Assembly: GCF_014779665.1 (NCBI RefSeq)
Contig: NZ_JACXYY010000008.1
Span: forward strand, 186,001-250,000
Direction: 5' to 3'
Origin: Nocardioides hwasunensis
GTDB lineage: Bacteria > Actinomycetota > Actinomycetes > Propionibacteriales > Nocardioidaceae
DNA: 64,000 nt
The translations under genes were made by a program, and so were the position numbers. The notes under the pieces were generated by a model. It had not been told where the DNA came from and made no database searches. It saw only the letters and a program-made list of their open reading frames with translations. The first letter of the stretch is position 1. Every line of letters begins with the position of its first letter. Of this stretch, positions 35,099 through 43,019 are shown piece after piece.

Positions 35099-35913
35099 CC
35101 CTTGACTGCTCCTTGCATGATGCCGGCGACCATCTGACGGCCGGTGACGACGAAGAGGACCAGCAGCGGGACCGTCGCGAGCGTGGCGCCGGCCAGCACG
35201 AGGCTGTAGTCGACGTAGTAGCCGCTCTGGAGCTGCTGGAGTGCGATCTGCACGGTGGGGTTGCTGGCTGGCAGCACGATGAGCGGCCAGAAGAAGTCGG
35301 TCCACGTGGCCATGAAGGTGAACAGCCACAGGATGCCGGCGGCCGGACGTGCGGCCGGGACGGCCACGCTCCAGAAGGTGCGGAAGAGCGAGCACCCGTC
35401 GACCCGCGCCGCCTCGACGAGCTCGTCGGGGATCGCGTCGACGAGGTACTGCCGCATGAAGAACACGCCGAACGCGGTGACCATGCCCGGCACGATCAGC
35501 GCCCACATCGAGCCGACCCAGCCCAGCTTGGCCATCACGATGAACAGCGGGATCACGCCGAGCTGCGTCGGCACCGCCAGGGTGGCGACGACGAAGACCA
35601 GCAGCGGCGTACGACCGCGGAAGGCGAGCTTGGCGAAGGCGAACCCGGCGAGGGTGGAGAAGAAGACGACCGAGGTGGCGACCGTGCCGGAGACCAGCAG
35701 GCTGTTGCCCATGGCCTTCCAGAACGGCACGGCGTCGATGGCGCGTTGGGCGTTGTCGAGGAAGTGACCGCCCGGCAGCAGCGGCGGCACCCGCTTGGTC
35801 AGCACCTCACGGCTGTGCGAGCCGACGAGGAAGGACCAGTAGAGCGGGGCGCAGGAGCCGAGCAGGAACGCGGTCAGCAGCCCGTAGACGAGGAATCCGG
35901 GTCGGCGGGTCAT
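35095..35913 (-). CDS. cebG: Sugar ABC transporter permease (CebG-like)
   Basis: A 272-residue inner-membrane permease with six helices. The EAA loop, which docks the ATPase, is EAARVDGCSLFRTFWSVAVP at about residues 187-206. It is the second permease in the cellobiose operon. Both ends overlap neighbours by 4 bp (ATGA), so translation is coupled. Confidence 0.9.
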   Translation of the reverse strand: MTRRPGFLVYGLLTAFLLGSCAPLYWSFLVGSHSREVLTKRVPPLLPGGHFLDNAQRAIDAVPFWKAMGNSLLVSGTVATSVVFFSTLAGFAFAKLAFRGRTPLLVFVVATLAVPTQLGVIPLFIVMAKLGWVGSMWALIVPGMVTAFGVFFMRQYLVDAIPDELVEAARVDGCSLFRTFWSVAVPAARPAAGILWLFTFMATWTDFFWPLIVLPASNPTVQIALQQLQSGYYVDYSLVLAGATLATVPLLVLFVVTGRQMVAGIMQGAVKG

Positions 35914-36935
35914 CGCGCGGCCCCCTTGCGACCGAGGCCCTTGAGCGAGCCGGCGCGGCGGCTCGCGAGCAGGTTGAGGACCGCGAAGGTGACGATGATG
36001 AGGAACAGCAGCCATGCCACGGCCGAGGCCATGCCGAGGTCGCGCACCCGCCAGCCGAGCTCCCAGAGATACATCGTGAGCGTCTGGTACTGCCGGTCGG
36101 AGCCGCCGAGGCCGGCGGTGTCGAAGAGCCGGGGCTCGGCGAAGATCTGGAGCCCGCCGATGGTCGAGGTGATGCCCACGAAGATCACGGTCGGGCGGAT
36201 CATGGGCACGGTGATCGAGACGAACTGGCGCACCCGCCCGGCACCGTCGAGCGCGGCTGACTCGTAGACGTCGCGCGGCACGGCCTGCATGGCGGCCAGG
36301 AAGATCAGCGCGTTGTAGCCGGTCCAGCGCCAGTTGACCATCGAGGCGATGGCGACGTGGCTGGCGAGGGTGTCGACGTGCCAGCGGATCGGCTCGAGGC
36401 CGATGCCCTGGAGGATCTCGTTGACCAGGCCGTAGCGGTCACCGAAGACGTTGCCGAAGATCAGTGCCACGGCTGCCGGCGCGACCACGAAGGGCAGCAG
36501 CACGCTCATCCGCCAGAAGCCGCGGAACCGCAGCTGGGTGTCGAGCAGCCCCGCCAGCCCCAGCGCGATGAGCACCTGCGGGATCGAGGACAGCAGGAAG
36601 ATGCTGAAGGTGTTGCGCAGCGCGTTCCAGAAGTAGCGGTCCTCGAGCACGCGGCGGTAGTTGTCGAGGCCGGAGAACTCGCCCTGGCCCGACAGCAGGC
36701 CCCACTGGTGCACCGACACCCATGCCGTGTAGCCGAGCGGGAACATCCCGACCAACAGGAACAGCAGGAAGAACGGCGAGACGAACACGTAGGGCGACAC
36801 GACCGTGTCGAGCCTCGAGAGCCGTCGCCGCCACGCGGAGCGTCGTACGTCCGCGCTGTCGGGCCGCGGCCCGGTCGGGGACGTCGGGCCACCGACGTCC
36901 CCGACCGACTTCACGGCAGTGGAACCCGCTTCCAT
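35910..36935 (-). CDS. cebF: Sugar ABC transporter permease (CebF-like)
   Basis: A 341-residue permease. An N-terminal hydrophilic stretch of about 45 residues precedes the first helix (VVSPYVFVSPFFLLFLLVGM), then five more helices and the EAA loop ESAALDGAGRVRQFVSITVP near 230. In the N-terminal stretch the DNA forms a perfect 14-bp hairpin (36874-36905), unusual inside a gene. It follows the lipoprotein gene by 9 bp. Confidence 0.9.
   Translation of the reverse strand: MEAGSTAVKSVGDVGGPTSPTGPRPDSADVRRSAWRRRLSRLDTVVSPYVFVSPFFLLFLLVGMFPLGYTAWVSVHQWGLLSGQGEFSGLDNYRRVLEDRYFWNALRNTFSIFLLSSIPQVLIALGLAGLLDTQLRFRGFWRMSVLLPFVVAPAAVALIFGNVFGDRYGLVNEILQGIGLEPIRWHVDTLASHVAIASMVNWRWTGYNALIFLAAMQAVPRDVYESAALDGAGRVRQFVSITVPMIRPTVIFVGITSTIGGLQIFAEPRLFDTAGLGGSDRQYQTLTMYLWELGWRVRDLGMASAVAWLLFLIIVTFAVLNLLASRRAGSLKGLGRKGAAR
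36874..36905. repeat. Perfect 14-bp inverted repeat inside the cebF 5' region
   Basis: GTCGGGGACGTCGG (36874-36887) pairs exactly with CCGACGTCCCCGAC (36892-36905), loop of 4 bases (GCCA). It encodes part of the poorly conserved VGDVGGPTSPTG at the N-terminus of the permease, so it may be a coding-tolerated hairpin that lowers expression or marks an insertion. Confidence 0.6.
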
Positions 36936-36944
36936 CGCCGTGGC

Positions 36945-38231
36945 TCAGCCCAGTCGCTCGACGTCGGCCAGGAAGGAGTCCCACGCCTGGTCGGGCGTCT
37001 CCTTGCCCTCGTCGACGCGCTGGATGGCCTGCTGGTAGGCGGTGTTGATGTCGGCGAACTTCGGGCCCTTGTGCGCGATGAACGGCACGGCCTCGGCCCG
37101 CTCGGCCAGGATCTCGCCAGTGGGCGCCTCGTTGAAGAAGGCGTTGGTCTCGCCGGTCAGCGTCGGGTCGGACAGCGCGTCGACCTGGCTGGGGAAGGTG
37201 CCCTTGGCCTCGAACGCCTTGATCTGCTGCTCGGGCGCGGTCAGCCACTTGGCCAGCGCCTTGGCCTCCTCGGTGTGCTCGCCCTGCGCGGGCACCGTCA
37301 GGTAGGAGCCGCCCCAGTTGCCGCCCCCACCGGGGAAGACGTTGGCGATGTCCCAACCCTCGACTCCGTCGGCGTTGCCCTCGATGACACCGAGCATCCA
37401 GCCCGGGCAGGCCATCGTGGCGAAGCCGTCGTTCTGGAAGGACGCCGTCCAGTCCTCGCTCCACTGGGTGAGGCCGGTGCTCAGGCCGTCGTCGACGTTG
37501 GAGGTGACGGTCTCGAAGATCTCCTTGACCTCGGGGTTGTCGGCGGCGATGACGGTGTTGTCCTCGTCCTCGAAGGAGTACTCGACCTGGTTGATCATCG
37601 CCTGCGCGGTGCCGCCGGAGGAGTCGTACCAGGCGGTGCCGGGCACCTTCTCGACGAACTGTCGACCGGCGTCGAAGTAGGCGTCCCAGTCGCTGAAGAG
37701 CGAGGCGACCTTGTCGCGGTCGGTGGGCAGACCGGCCTTCTCGAACAGGTCGGAGCGGTAGCAGATGCCCTCCGGGCCGATGTCGGTGCCGTAGCCGATC
37801 AGGGCGCCGTCGGGCGTGGTGGCCGCCTCGGTCTTCCAGTCGAGCCAGCGTCCCTCGACGTCGGGGTCGGAGAGGTCGACGAAGGCGTCCGACTGCTCCA
37901 TGAGGGCCGACCACCAGTCGACCTCGATCGCCTCGATGTCGGAGAGGCCCGAGCCGGCCGCGAGCTTGGTGTAGAGGTTGTCCTGGTGCTCGTTGGCCGT
38001 GCCGGCCTTCTTCTGCTCGACGACCACGTCGTCCTGCATCGCGTTGTACTCGTCGATGAGCTCTTCGTAGCCGAACTCGTTGAAGGTGGCGACGGTCAGC
38101 TTGATCTTGCCGTCCGCGGTGGTGCCGTCGTCGTCGCTGCCGCCGCACGCGGCCACCGTCGTGGCGAGGGTGAGCGCCAGGATCGCGCTCGAGGCGAGTC
38201 GGGCTCGCCTCCTGAAGGATGTCTGGGCCAC
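36945..38231 (-). CDS. cebE: Sugar-binding lipoprotein of ABC transporter (CebE-like)
   Basis: A 428-residue secreted solute-binding protein. The signal peptide is RRRARLASSAILALTLATTV, followed by a lipobox ending in VAAC, so the mature protein is lipid-anchored. Conserved parts are FNEFGYEELIDEYNAM, DIEAIEVDWWSALME and CPGWMLGVIEGNADGVEGW. The GTG at 38231 follows AGGAG by 4 bases. It captures cellobiose or cellodextrin for the two permeases. The operon has no own ATPase; one with the matching operator is divergent at 38483. Confidence 0.9.
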   Translation of the reverse strand: MAQTSFRRRARLASSAILALTLATTVAACGGSDDDGTTADGKIKLTVATFNEFGYEELIDEYNAMQDDVVVEQKKAGTANEHQDNLYTKLAAGSGLSDIEAIEVDWWSALMEQSDAFVDLSDPDVEGRWLDWKTEAATTPDGALIGYGTDIGPEGICYRSDLFEKAGLPTDRDKVASLFSDWDAYFDAGRQFVEKVPGTAWYDSSGGTAQAMINQVEYSFEDEDNTVIAADNPEVKEIFETVTSNVDDGLSTGLTQWSEDWTASFQNDGFATMACPGWMLGVIEGNADGVEGWDIANVFPGGGGNWGGSYLTVPAQGEHTEEAKALAKWLTAPEQQIKAFEAKGTFPSQVDALSDPTLTGETNAFFNEAPTGEILAERAEAVPFIAHKGPKFADINTAYQQAIQRVDEGKETPDQAWDSFLADVERLG

Positions 38232-38306
38232 TGCACTCCTGCTTTCTGCGTCAAGCTCTGCCGGGAGCACCGGGCTGGTTGCCCGGCCTGAGGGACGACT
38301 GCACTG

Positions 38307-38408
38307 TGAGAGCGCTTCCACTGCCGTCCGCGCAACACCATGGCAGCCGTCACATCGAGGTGTCAATGGGCGCTCACACCGCTTCTCAAAAGTTTGGGAG
38401 CGCTTCCA
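38307..38408. promoter_or_regulatory. Two CebR-type operators in the divergent ceb promoter region
   Basis: TGAGAGCGCTTCCA (38307-38320) and TGGGAGCGCTTCCA (38395-38408) share the core GAGCGCTTCCA, near the CebR consensus TGGGAGCGCTCCCA of Streptomyces. On the minus strand TTGACA (38366-38361) with CATGGT 18 bp on could be the cebE promoter, upstream of the first operator. On the plus strand TAGACG (38410-38415) and TACGGT (38433-38438), 17 bp apart, could drive the ATPase gene just after the second. Confidence 0.7.
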
Positions 38409-38482
38409 CTAGACGCGTCCACGGTCGGTGCGTACGGTGAACGGCGACCACACCACCGTCCCCTCCGAGAGGAACCACGACC

Positions 38483-39571
<1,089 letters not shown>

Positions 39572-39574
39572 GGC

Positions 39575-41017
39575 TCATGCCCACCGCAGCACGCCGTCGT
39601 CGAGCCGTGCGGTGCGGATCGCGACGGCGTCGTGGAGGTAGCTCTGCTTGAGCGCCCACGGCGCCGCCGTCCCCTGGCGCGGCAGCGTGTGCACGACCCG
39701 CTGGACGTAGCCGGCGTCGAAGTCCATCAGCGGCACCTCGGCGACGGCCGGGTCCCGCACCGGCACGACGCTGCGCGAGCCGGTGGCGCGCATCCGCTTC
39801 AGCAGGCGGACGACGTACTCGCTCACGAGGTCGGCCTTGAGCGTCCACGACGCGTTGGTGTAGCCGATCGTGAAGGCGAAGTTGGGCACGCCCGAGAGCA
39901 TCATCGCGCGGTAGGCCATGGTCTCGTGCGGCTTGACCACCGCGCCGTCGACGCTGAGCTCGGCCCCGCCGAAGACCTGCAGGTTGAGCCCGGTGGCCGT
40001 GACGACGACGTCGGCCTCGAGCACCTCGCCAGAGGCGAGCTCGATGCCGGACTCGGTGAAGCTGGCGATCCGGTCGGTCACGATCGTCGCGGATCCGTCC
40101 GAGATCGCCCGGAAGAGATCGCCGTCGGGCACCAGGCACATCCGCTGGTCCCACGGGTCGTAGGCAGGCCGGAAGTGCGTGTCGACGGCGTAGCCCGGAG
40201 GCAGCTGCGCGACGTTGCCCTTGCGGACGACACGGCGCACCAGGTCGGGTCGGCGGCGGCTGATCTTGTAGAGCGCGGACTGGAGGACGATGTTCTTCCA
40301 CCGCGTGACGGCGTACGACGCGCGCTCGCCGGCGATCCTGGTGAGCCGACGCTTGACGTCGTCCTTCGCCGGCACCGAGAGGACGTAGGTCGGGGAGCGT
40401 TGCAGCATCGTCACGTGGCCCGCGCCGGCCTTGGCCAGGGCGGGGACGAGGGTCACGGCCGTGGCGCCGGACCCGATCACCACGACCCGCTGGCCGGTGG
40501 CGTCGAGGTCGCCGGGCCAGTGCTGGGGGTGCACGATCCGGCCACCGAAGCGCTCCTGGCCCTCGAAACGAGGGGCGTAGCCCTGGTCGTAGTCGTAGTA
40601 GCCGCTGCACGCCCAGAGGAAGCCGGCGGTGATCGTGGTGGTCTCGCCGTCGACCTCCGCGGTGACGGTCCAGCGCGCGGTGGCCGAGTCCCAGGCGGCT
40701 CGGGTGACCCGGTGCCCGTAGCGGACGTGCCCGTCGACGCCGAACTCGCGGGCGGTGTCGCGGACGTAGTCGAGGATCGCGGCGCCGTCGGCCAGCGCGA
40801 CGTCGCCGCGCCACGGCCGGAAGCGGTAGCCGAGGGTGTGCATGTCGGAGTCGGAGCGCACGCCGGGGTAGCGGAACAGGTCCCACGTGCCGCCGCTCGC
40901 CTCGCGCCGCTCGAGCACGGCGTACGACGTCGCGGGCAGGTCCTTGGCCAGGTGGGCCGCGGCGCCGATGCCCGACAGCCCCGCCCCGATGATCAGGACG
41001 TCGACGTGCTCGCTCAT
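39575..41017 (-). CDS. Baeyer-Villiger / flavin-containing monooxygenase
   Basis: A 480-residue FAD- and NADPH-dependent monooxygenase. The FAD motif is DVLIIGAGLSGIGAAAHL at residues 6-23, the fingerprint FGGRIVHPQHWP (F-x-G-x3-H-x3-W-P) lies at about residue 155, and the NADPH motif VVVIGSGATAVTLVPAL follows. The closest group is EthA-like Baeyer-Villiger enzymes, which insert oxygen next to a ketone; substrate unknown. The ATG at 41017 coincides with a predicted transcription start. It is convergent with the MsiK-like gene (3-bp gap). Confidence 0.9.
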   Translation of the reverse strand: MSEHVDVLIIGAGLSGIGAAAHLAKDLPATSYAVLERREASGGTWDLFRYPGVRSDSDMHTLGYRFRPWRGDVALADGAAILDYVRDTAREFGVDGHVRYGHRVTRAAWDSATARWTVTAEVDGETTTITAGFLWACSGYYDYDQGYAPRFEGQERFGGRIVHPQHWPGDLDATGQRVVVIGSGATAVTLVPALAKAGAGHVTMLQRSPTYVLSVPAKDDVKRRLTRIAGERASYAVTRWKNIVLQSALYKISRRRPDLVRRVVRKGNVAQLPPGYAVDTHFRPAYDPWDQRMCLVPDGDLFRAISDGSATIVTDRIASFTESGIELASGEVLEADVVVTATGLNLQVFGGAELSVDGAVVKPHETMAYRAMMLSGVPNFAFTIGYTNASWTLKADLVSEYVVRLLKRMRATGSRSVVPVRDPAVAEVPLMDFDAGYVQRVVHTLPRQGTAAPWALKQSYLHDAVAIRTARLDDGVLRWA

Positions 41018-41023
41018 CCCGCC

Positions 41024-41064
41024 AGGGTAGACCGGGTTCGACCGGAATGTAACTATCAGTTACA
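41024..41064 (-). promoter_or_regulatory. Leaderless promoter and palindromic operator of the monooxygenase gene
   Basis: TACCCT on the minus strand (41029-41024) ends 7 positions before the ATG at 41017. TGTAACT-ATC-AGTTACA (41048-41064) is a perfect 7-bp-arm palindrome overlapping the -35 region (TTACAT 41052-41047). This is a TetR-type site, but no TetR gene adjoins, so the regulator may be elsewhere. Confidence 0.6.
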
Positions 41065-41146
41065 CCGATGCCTCCGCGGGTGGGTCAGCGGGCGTGCGGC
41101 TCCACGAACCGCCCGAGCAGCCGGTCCGGCTCCGCCGGGGTGGGCC

Positions 41147-42295
41147 TCACGCCTGGGTCGCCGCCCCGCTGTCGATGAGGGCGTCGACGTCGGCGATCCC
41201 CCAGGCGGCGAGGGCCTCCCGGGTGTGCTCACCGGGCAGCGCCGGCGGGCCACCGAGGCTCGGCGAGGTCCGGGAGAAGCGCGGTGCGGGCGCCGGTTGG
41301 GTGACGCCGTCGGGCGCGACGAACGTGCCCCGGGCGGCGAGGTGTGGATGGGCGGGGACGTCCGCGAGACGTACGACGGGTGCGACGCAGGCGTCGGTGC
41401 CGTCGAAGACCTCGGCCCACTCGGCCTGCGTCCTCTCCCGGAACCGCGCCGTGAGGGCGTCGCGGATCGCGGCGTGGTTCGCCGGGTCGTCGCGGTCGGG
41501 CAGCTCGACCCCGACGCGCTCGACGAGGGCCGCCCAGAACTGCGGCTCGAGCGCCCCGACGCTGACGTGCTCGCCGTCGGCGGTCTCGTAGACGTCGTAC
41601 CAGGGCACACCGCCGTCGAGCATCCCCTCACGGCGGCGACCGGTGGCGACCCCCATCGCCACGAAGCTCGAGGCGATGGCGTTGAGGTGCGCGGTGCCGT
41701 CGACGATCGCGGCGTCGACGACCTGGCCCTGCCCGCTGACGCGCGCCTCGAGGAGCGCGGCGAGGATGCCGACGACGAGGTACGTCGACCCGCCGCCGAA
41801 GTCACCGAGCAGGTTGCCCGGGAAGTGCGGACGATCCGGGTCCTGGCCGAGGCCGTGGAGGGCGCCGGTGACCGCGATGTAGTTCATGTCGTGGCCGGCG
41901 ACCTGGCTCCACGGGCCGTCCTGGCCCCAGCCGGTCATCCGAGCGAAGACCAGCCGTGGGTTGCGCGCGAGGCACACGTCGGGGCCGAGCCCCATGCGCT
42001 CGATCGCGCCCGGGCGCATCCCCTCGACCAGCACGTCGGCCCGCTCGACGAGGTCGAGCACCGTCGCCACGGCCTCCGGCCGCTTGAGGTCGAGCGCCAC
42101 GCTCGGACGGCCGCGGTTGAGCAGGTCGGCCCGGCCGCCGGCGAACATGCCGCCACCCGGCCGGTCGATCCGGATCACGTCCGCTCCCAGGTCGGCCAGC
42201 AGCATGCACGCGTGCGGCCCCGGCCCGATGCCGGCGATCTCGACCACCTTCACGCCGCGCAGCGGTCCGGTGCCCTGACCCAGGTCGTACGTCAT
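41147..42295 (-). CDS. CaiB/BaiF CoA-transferase family, alpha-methylacyl-CoA racemase-like
   Basis: A 382-residue protein. The N-terminal region has GVKVVEIAGIGPGPHACMLL and RPGGGMFAGGRADLLNRGRP, typical of family III CoA transferases. AGHDMNYIAVTGAL contains the His-Asp pair of alpha-methylacyl-CoA racemase, and GNLLGDFGGGSTYLVVGI the second Asp, so racemase activity at the alpha carbon is more likely than CoA transfer. It may help branched-chain or sterol side-chain breakdown. It lies upstream of the monooxygenase gene on the same strand, 129 bp away, with a separate promoter in between. Confidence 0.85.
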   Translation of the reverse strand: MTYDLGQGTGPLRGVKVVEIAGIGPGPHACMLLADLGADVIRIDRPGGGMFAGGRADLLNRGRPSVALDLKRPEAVATVLDLVERADVLVEGMRPGAIERMGLGPDVCLARNPRLVFARMTGWGQDGPWSQVAGHDMNYIAVTGALHGLGQDPDRPHFPGNLLGDFGGGSTYLVVGILAALLEARVSGQGQVVDAAIVDGTAHLNAIASSFVAMGVATGRRREGMLDGGVPWYDVYETADGEHVSVGALEPQFWAALVERVGVELPDRDDPANHAAIRDALTARFRERTQAEWAEVFDGTDACVAPVVRLADVPAHPHLAARGTFVAPDGVTQPAPAPRFSRTSPSLGGPPALPGEHTREALAAWGIADVDALIDSGAATQA

Positions 42296-42334
42296 GGGCC
42301 CGATGATGACACCGGCGCTGTCACGGTCGCGAGC

Positions 42335-42431
42335 GGTAGTCCAGTGGCAGGCGGTCGTCCTCGCGGGGTAGTCCAGTGGCGAATGGTCGTCCGACCGGCG
42401 CTTTTGCGACCACGTGCCACTGGACTACCCC
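42335..42431. repeat. 97-bp three-arm repeat element, copy 2 (upstream of PadR)
   Basis: Arms: GGTAGTCCAGTGGCA at 42335-42349, a second same-direction arm at 42365-42380 after 15 bp, and the reverse complement GCCACTGGACTACCCC at 42416-42431. The unit 42365-42431 is 67 bp, the same as 15107-15173, with a similar loop. Arm spacing and total length equal copy 1, in mirror orientation on the chromosome and the same orientation relative to the PadR gene 57 bp away. Confidence 0.85.
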
Positions 42432-42452
42432 TCGGTGTGCGAGGCGCACGTC

Positions 42453-42489
42453 TTGCAACTCGTTGCATAGGTGGCGCAGACTGCATCCA
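42453..42489 (+). promoter_or_regulatory. Leaderless promoter and palindromic operator of the PadR gene
   Basis: TTGCAA (42453-42458) and CAGACT (42477-42482) are 18 bp apart, the -10 ending 7 positions before the ATG at 42489. TGCAAC-TC-GTTGCA (42454-42467) is a perfect palindrome over the -35 and a likely PadR autorepression site. A CAGACT is also found with the same spacing before the GTG at 55159. Confidence 0.6.
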
Positions 42490-43019
42490 TGGCCCTCGAG
42501 CACGCCCTCCTCGTCGCGCTGAGCGAGCGTCCAGCGAGCGGCCTCGAGCTGACCCGGCGCTTCGAGAGGTCGCTCGGCTTCTTCTGGCACGCCACCCACC
42601 AGCAGATCTACCGCGTGCTCGGCCGGATGGAGGCCGACGGCTGGGTCAGCGTCGAGGTGGTCGCACAGGCCGGCCGGCCGGACAAGAGGGTCCACACGCC
42701 GTCCGCCCTCGGCCGCCGGGTCCTCGCCGACTGGCTGGCCGAGCCGCTGCCGATGGAGAGCTTCCGCAGCGAGCTGGCCGTCAAGCTCCGCGGGGCCTCG
42801 TACGGCGACCGCGCCACGCTCGCCTCCCACCTCGTCACGACCAGGGCCGAGCACGCGGCCCGGCTGGCGGCGTACGAGCAGATGGAGCGCGAGCAGTTCC
42901 CCGACCCCGCCGCTCTCGACGAGGCGGCGCGGGACCAGTGGCTGGTGCTGCGCGGCGGCATCGGGCTCGAGCGCTTCTGGATCGACTGGATCACCGACTA
43001 CCTGGAGAAGACGTCATGA
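42489..43019 (+). CDS. PadR-family transcriptional regulator
   Basis: A 176-residue regulator. The PadR HTH starts MALEHALLVALSERPASGLELTRRF, continues with THQQIYRVLGRMEADGWVSVE and ends with a C-terminal helical domain. The ATG at 42489 is preferred over upstream in-frame codons because the protein then begins like other PadR proteins and the promoter spacing is exact. It overlaps the reductase gene by 4 bp (ATGA), so the two form an operon, probably self-repressed. It is only distantly like the PadR at 14398. Confidence 0.88.
   Translation: MALEHALLVALSERPASGLELTRRFERSLGFFWHATHQQIYRVLGRMEADGWVSVEVVAQAGRPDKRVHTPSALGRRVLADWLAEPLPMESFRSELAVKLRGASYGDRATLASHLVTTRAEHAARLAAYEQMEREQFPDPAALDEAARDQWLVLRGGIGLERFWIDWITDYLEKTS

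Noticed and set aside
41082..41150. 22-codon minus-strand frame (VRPTPAEPDRLLGRFVEPHAR) overlapping the racemase stop by GTGA
   Set aside because: The coupling looks neat, but the frame is too short and has no separate evidence; the FMO promoter lies shortly after.
39632..43015. Plus-strand frame of over 1100 codons running into the dienoyl-CoA reductase gene
   Set aside because: Only the part from 43016 shows motifs. The upstream part is antisense to the monooxygenase and racemase genes and crosses the PadR gene in another frame.
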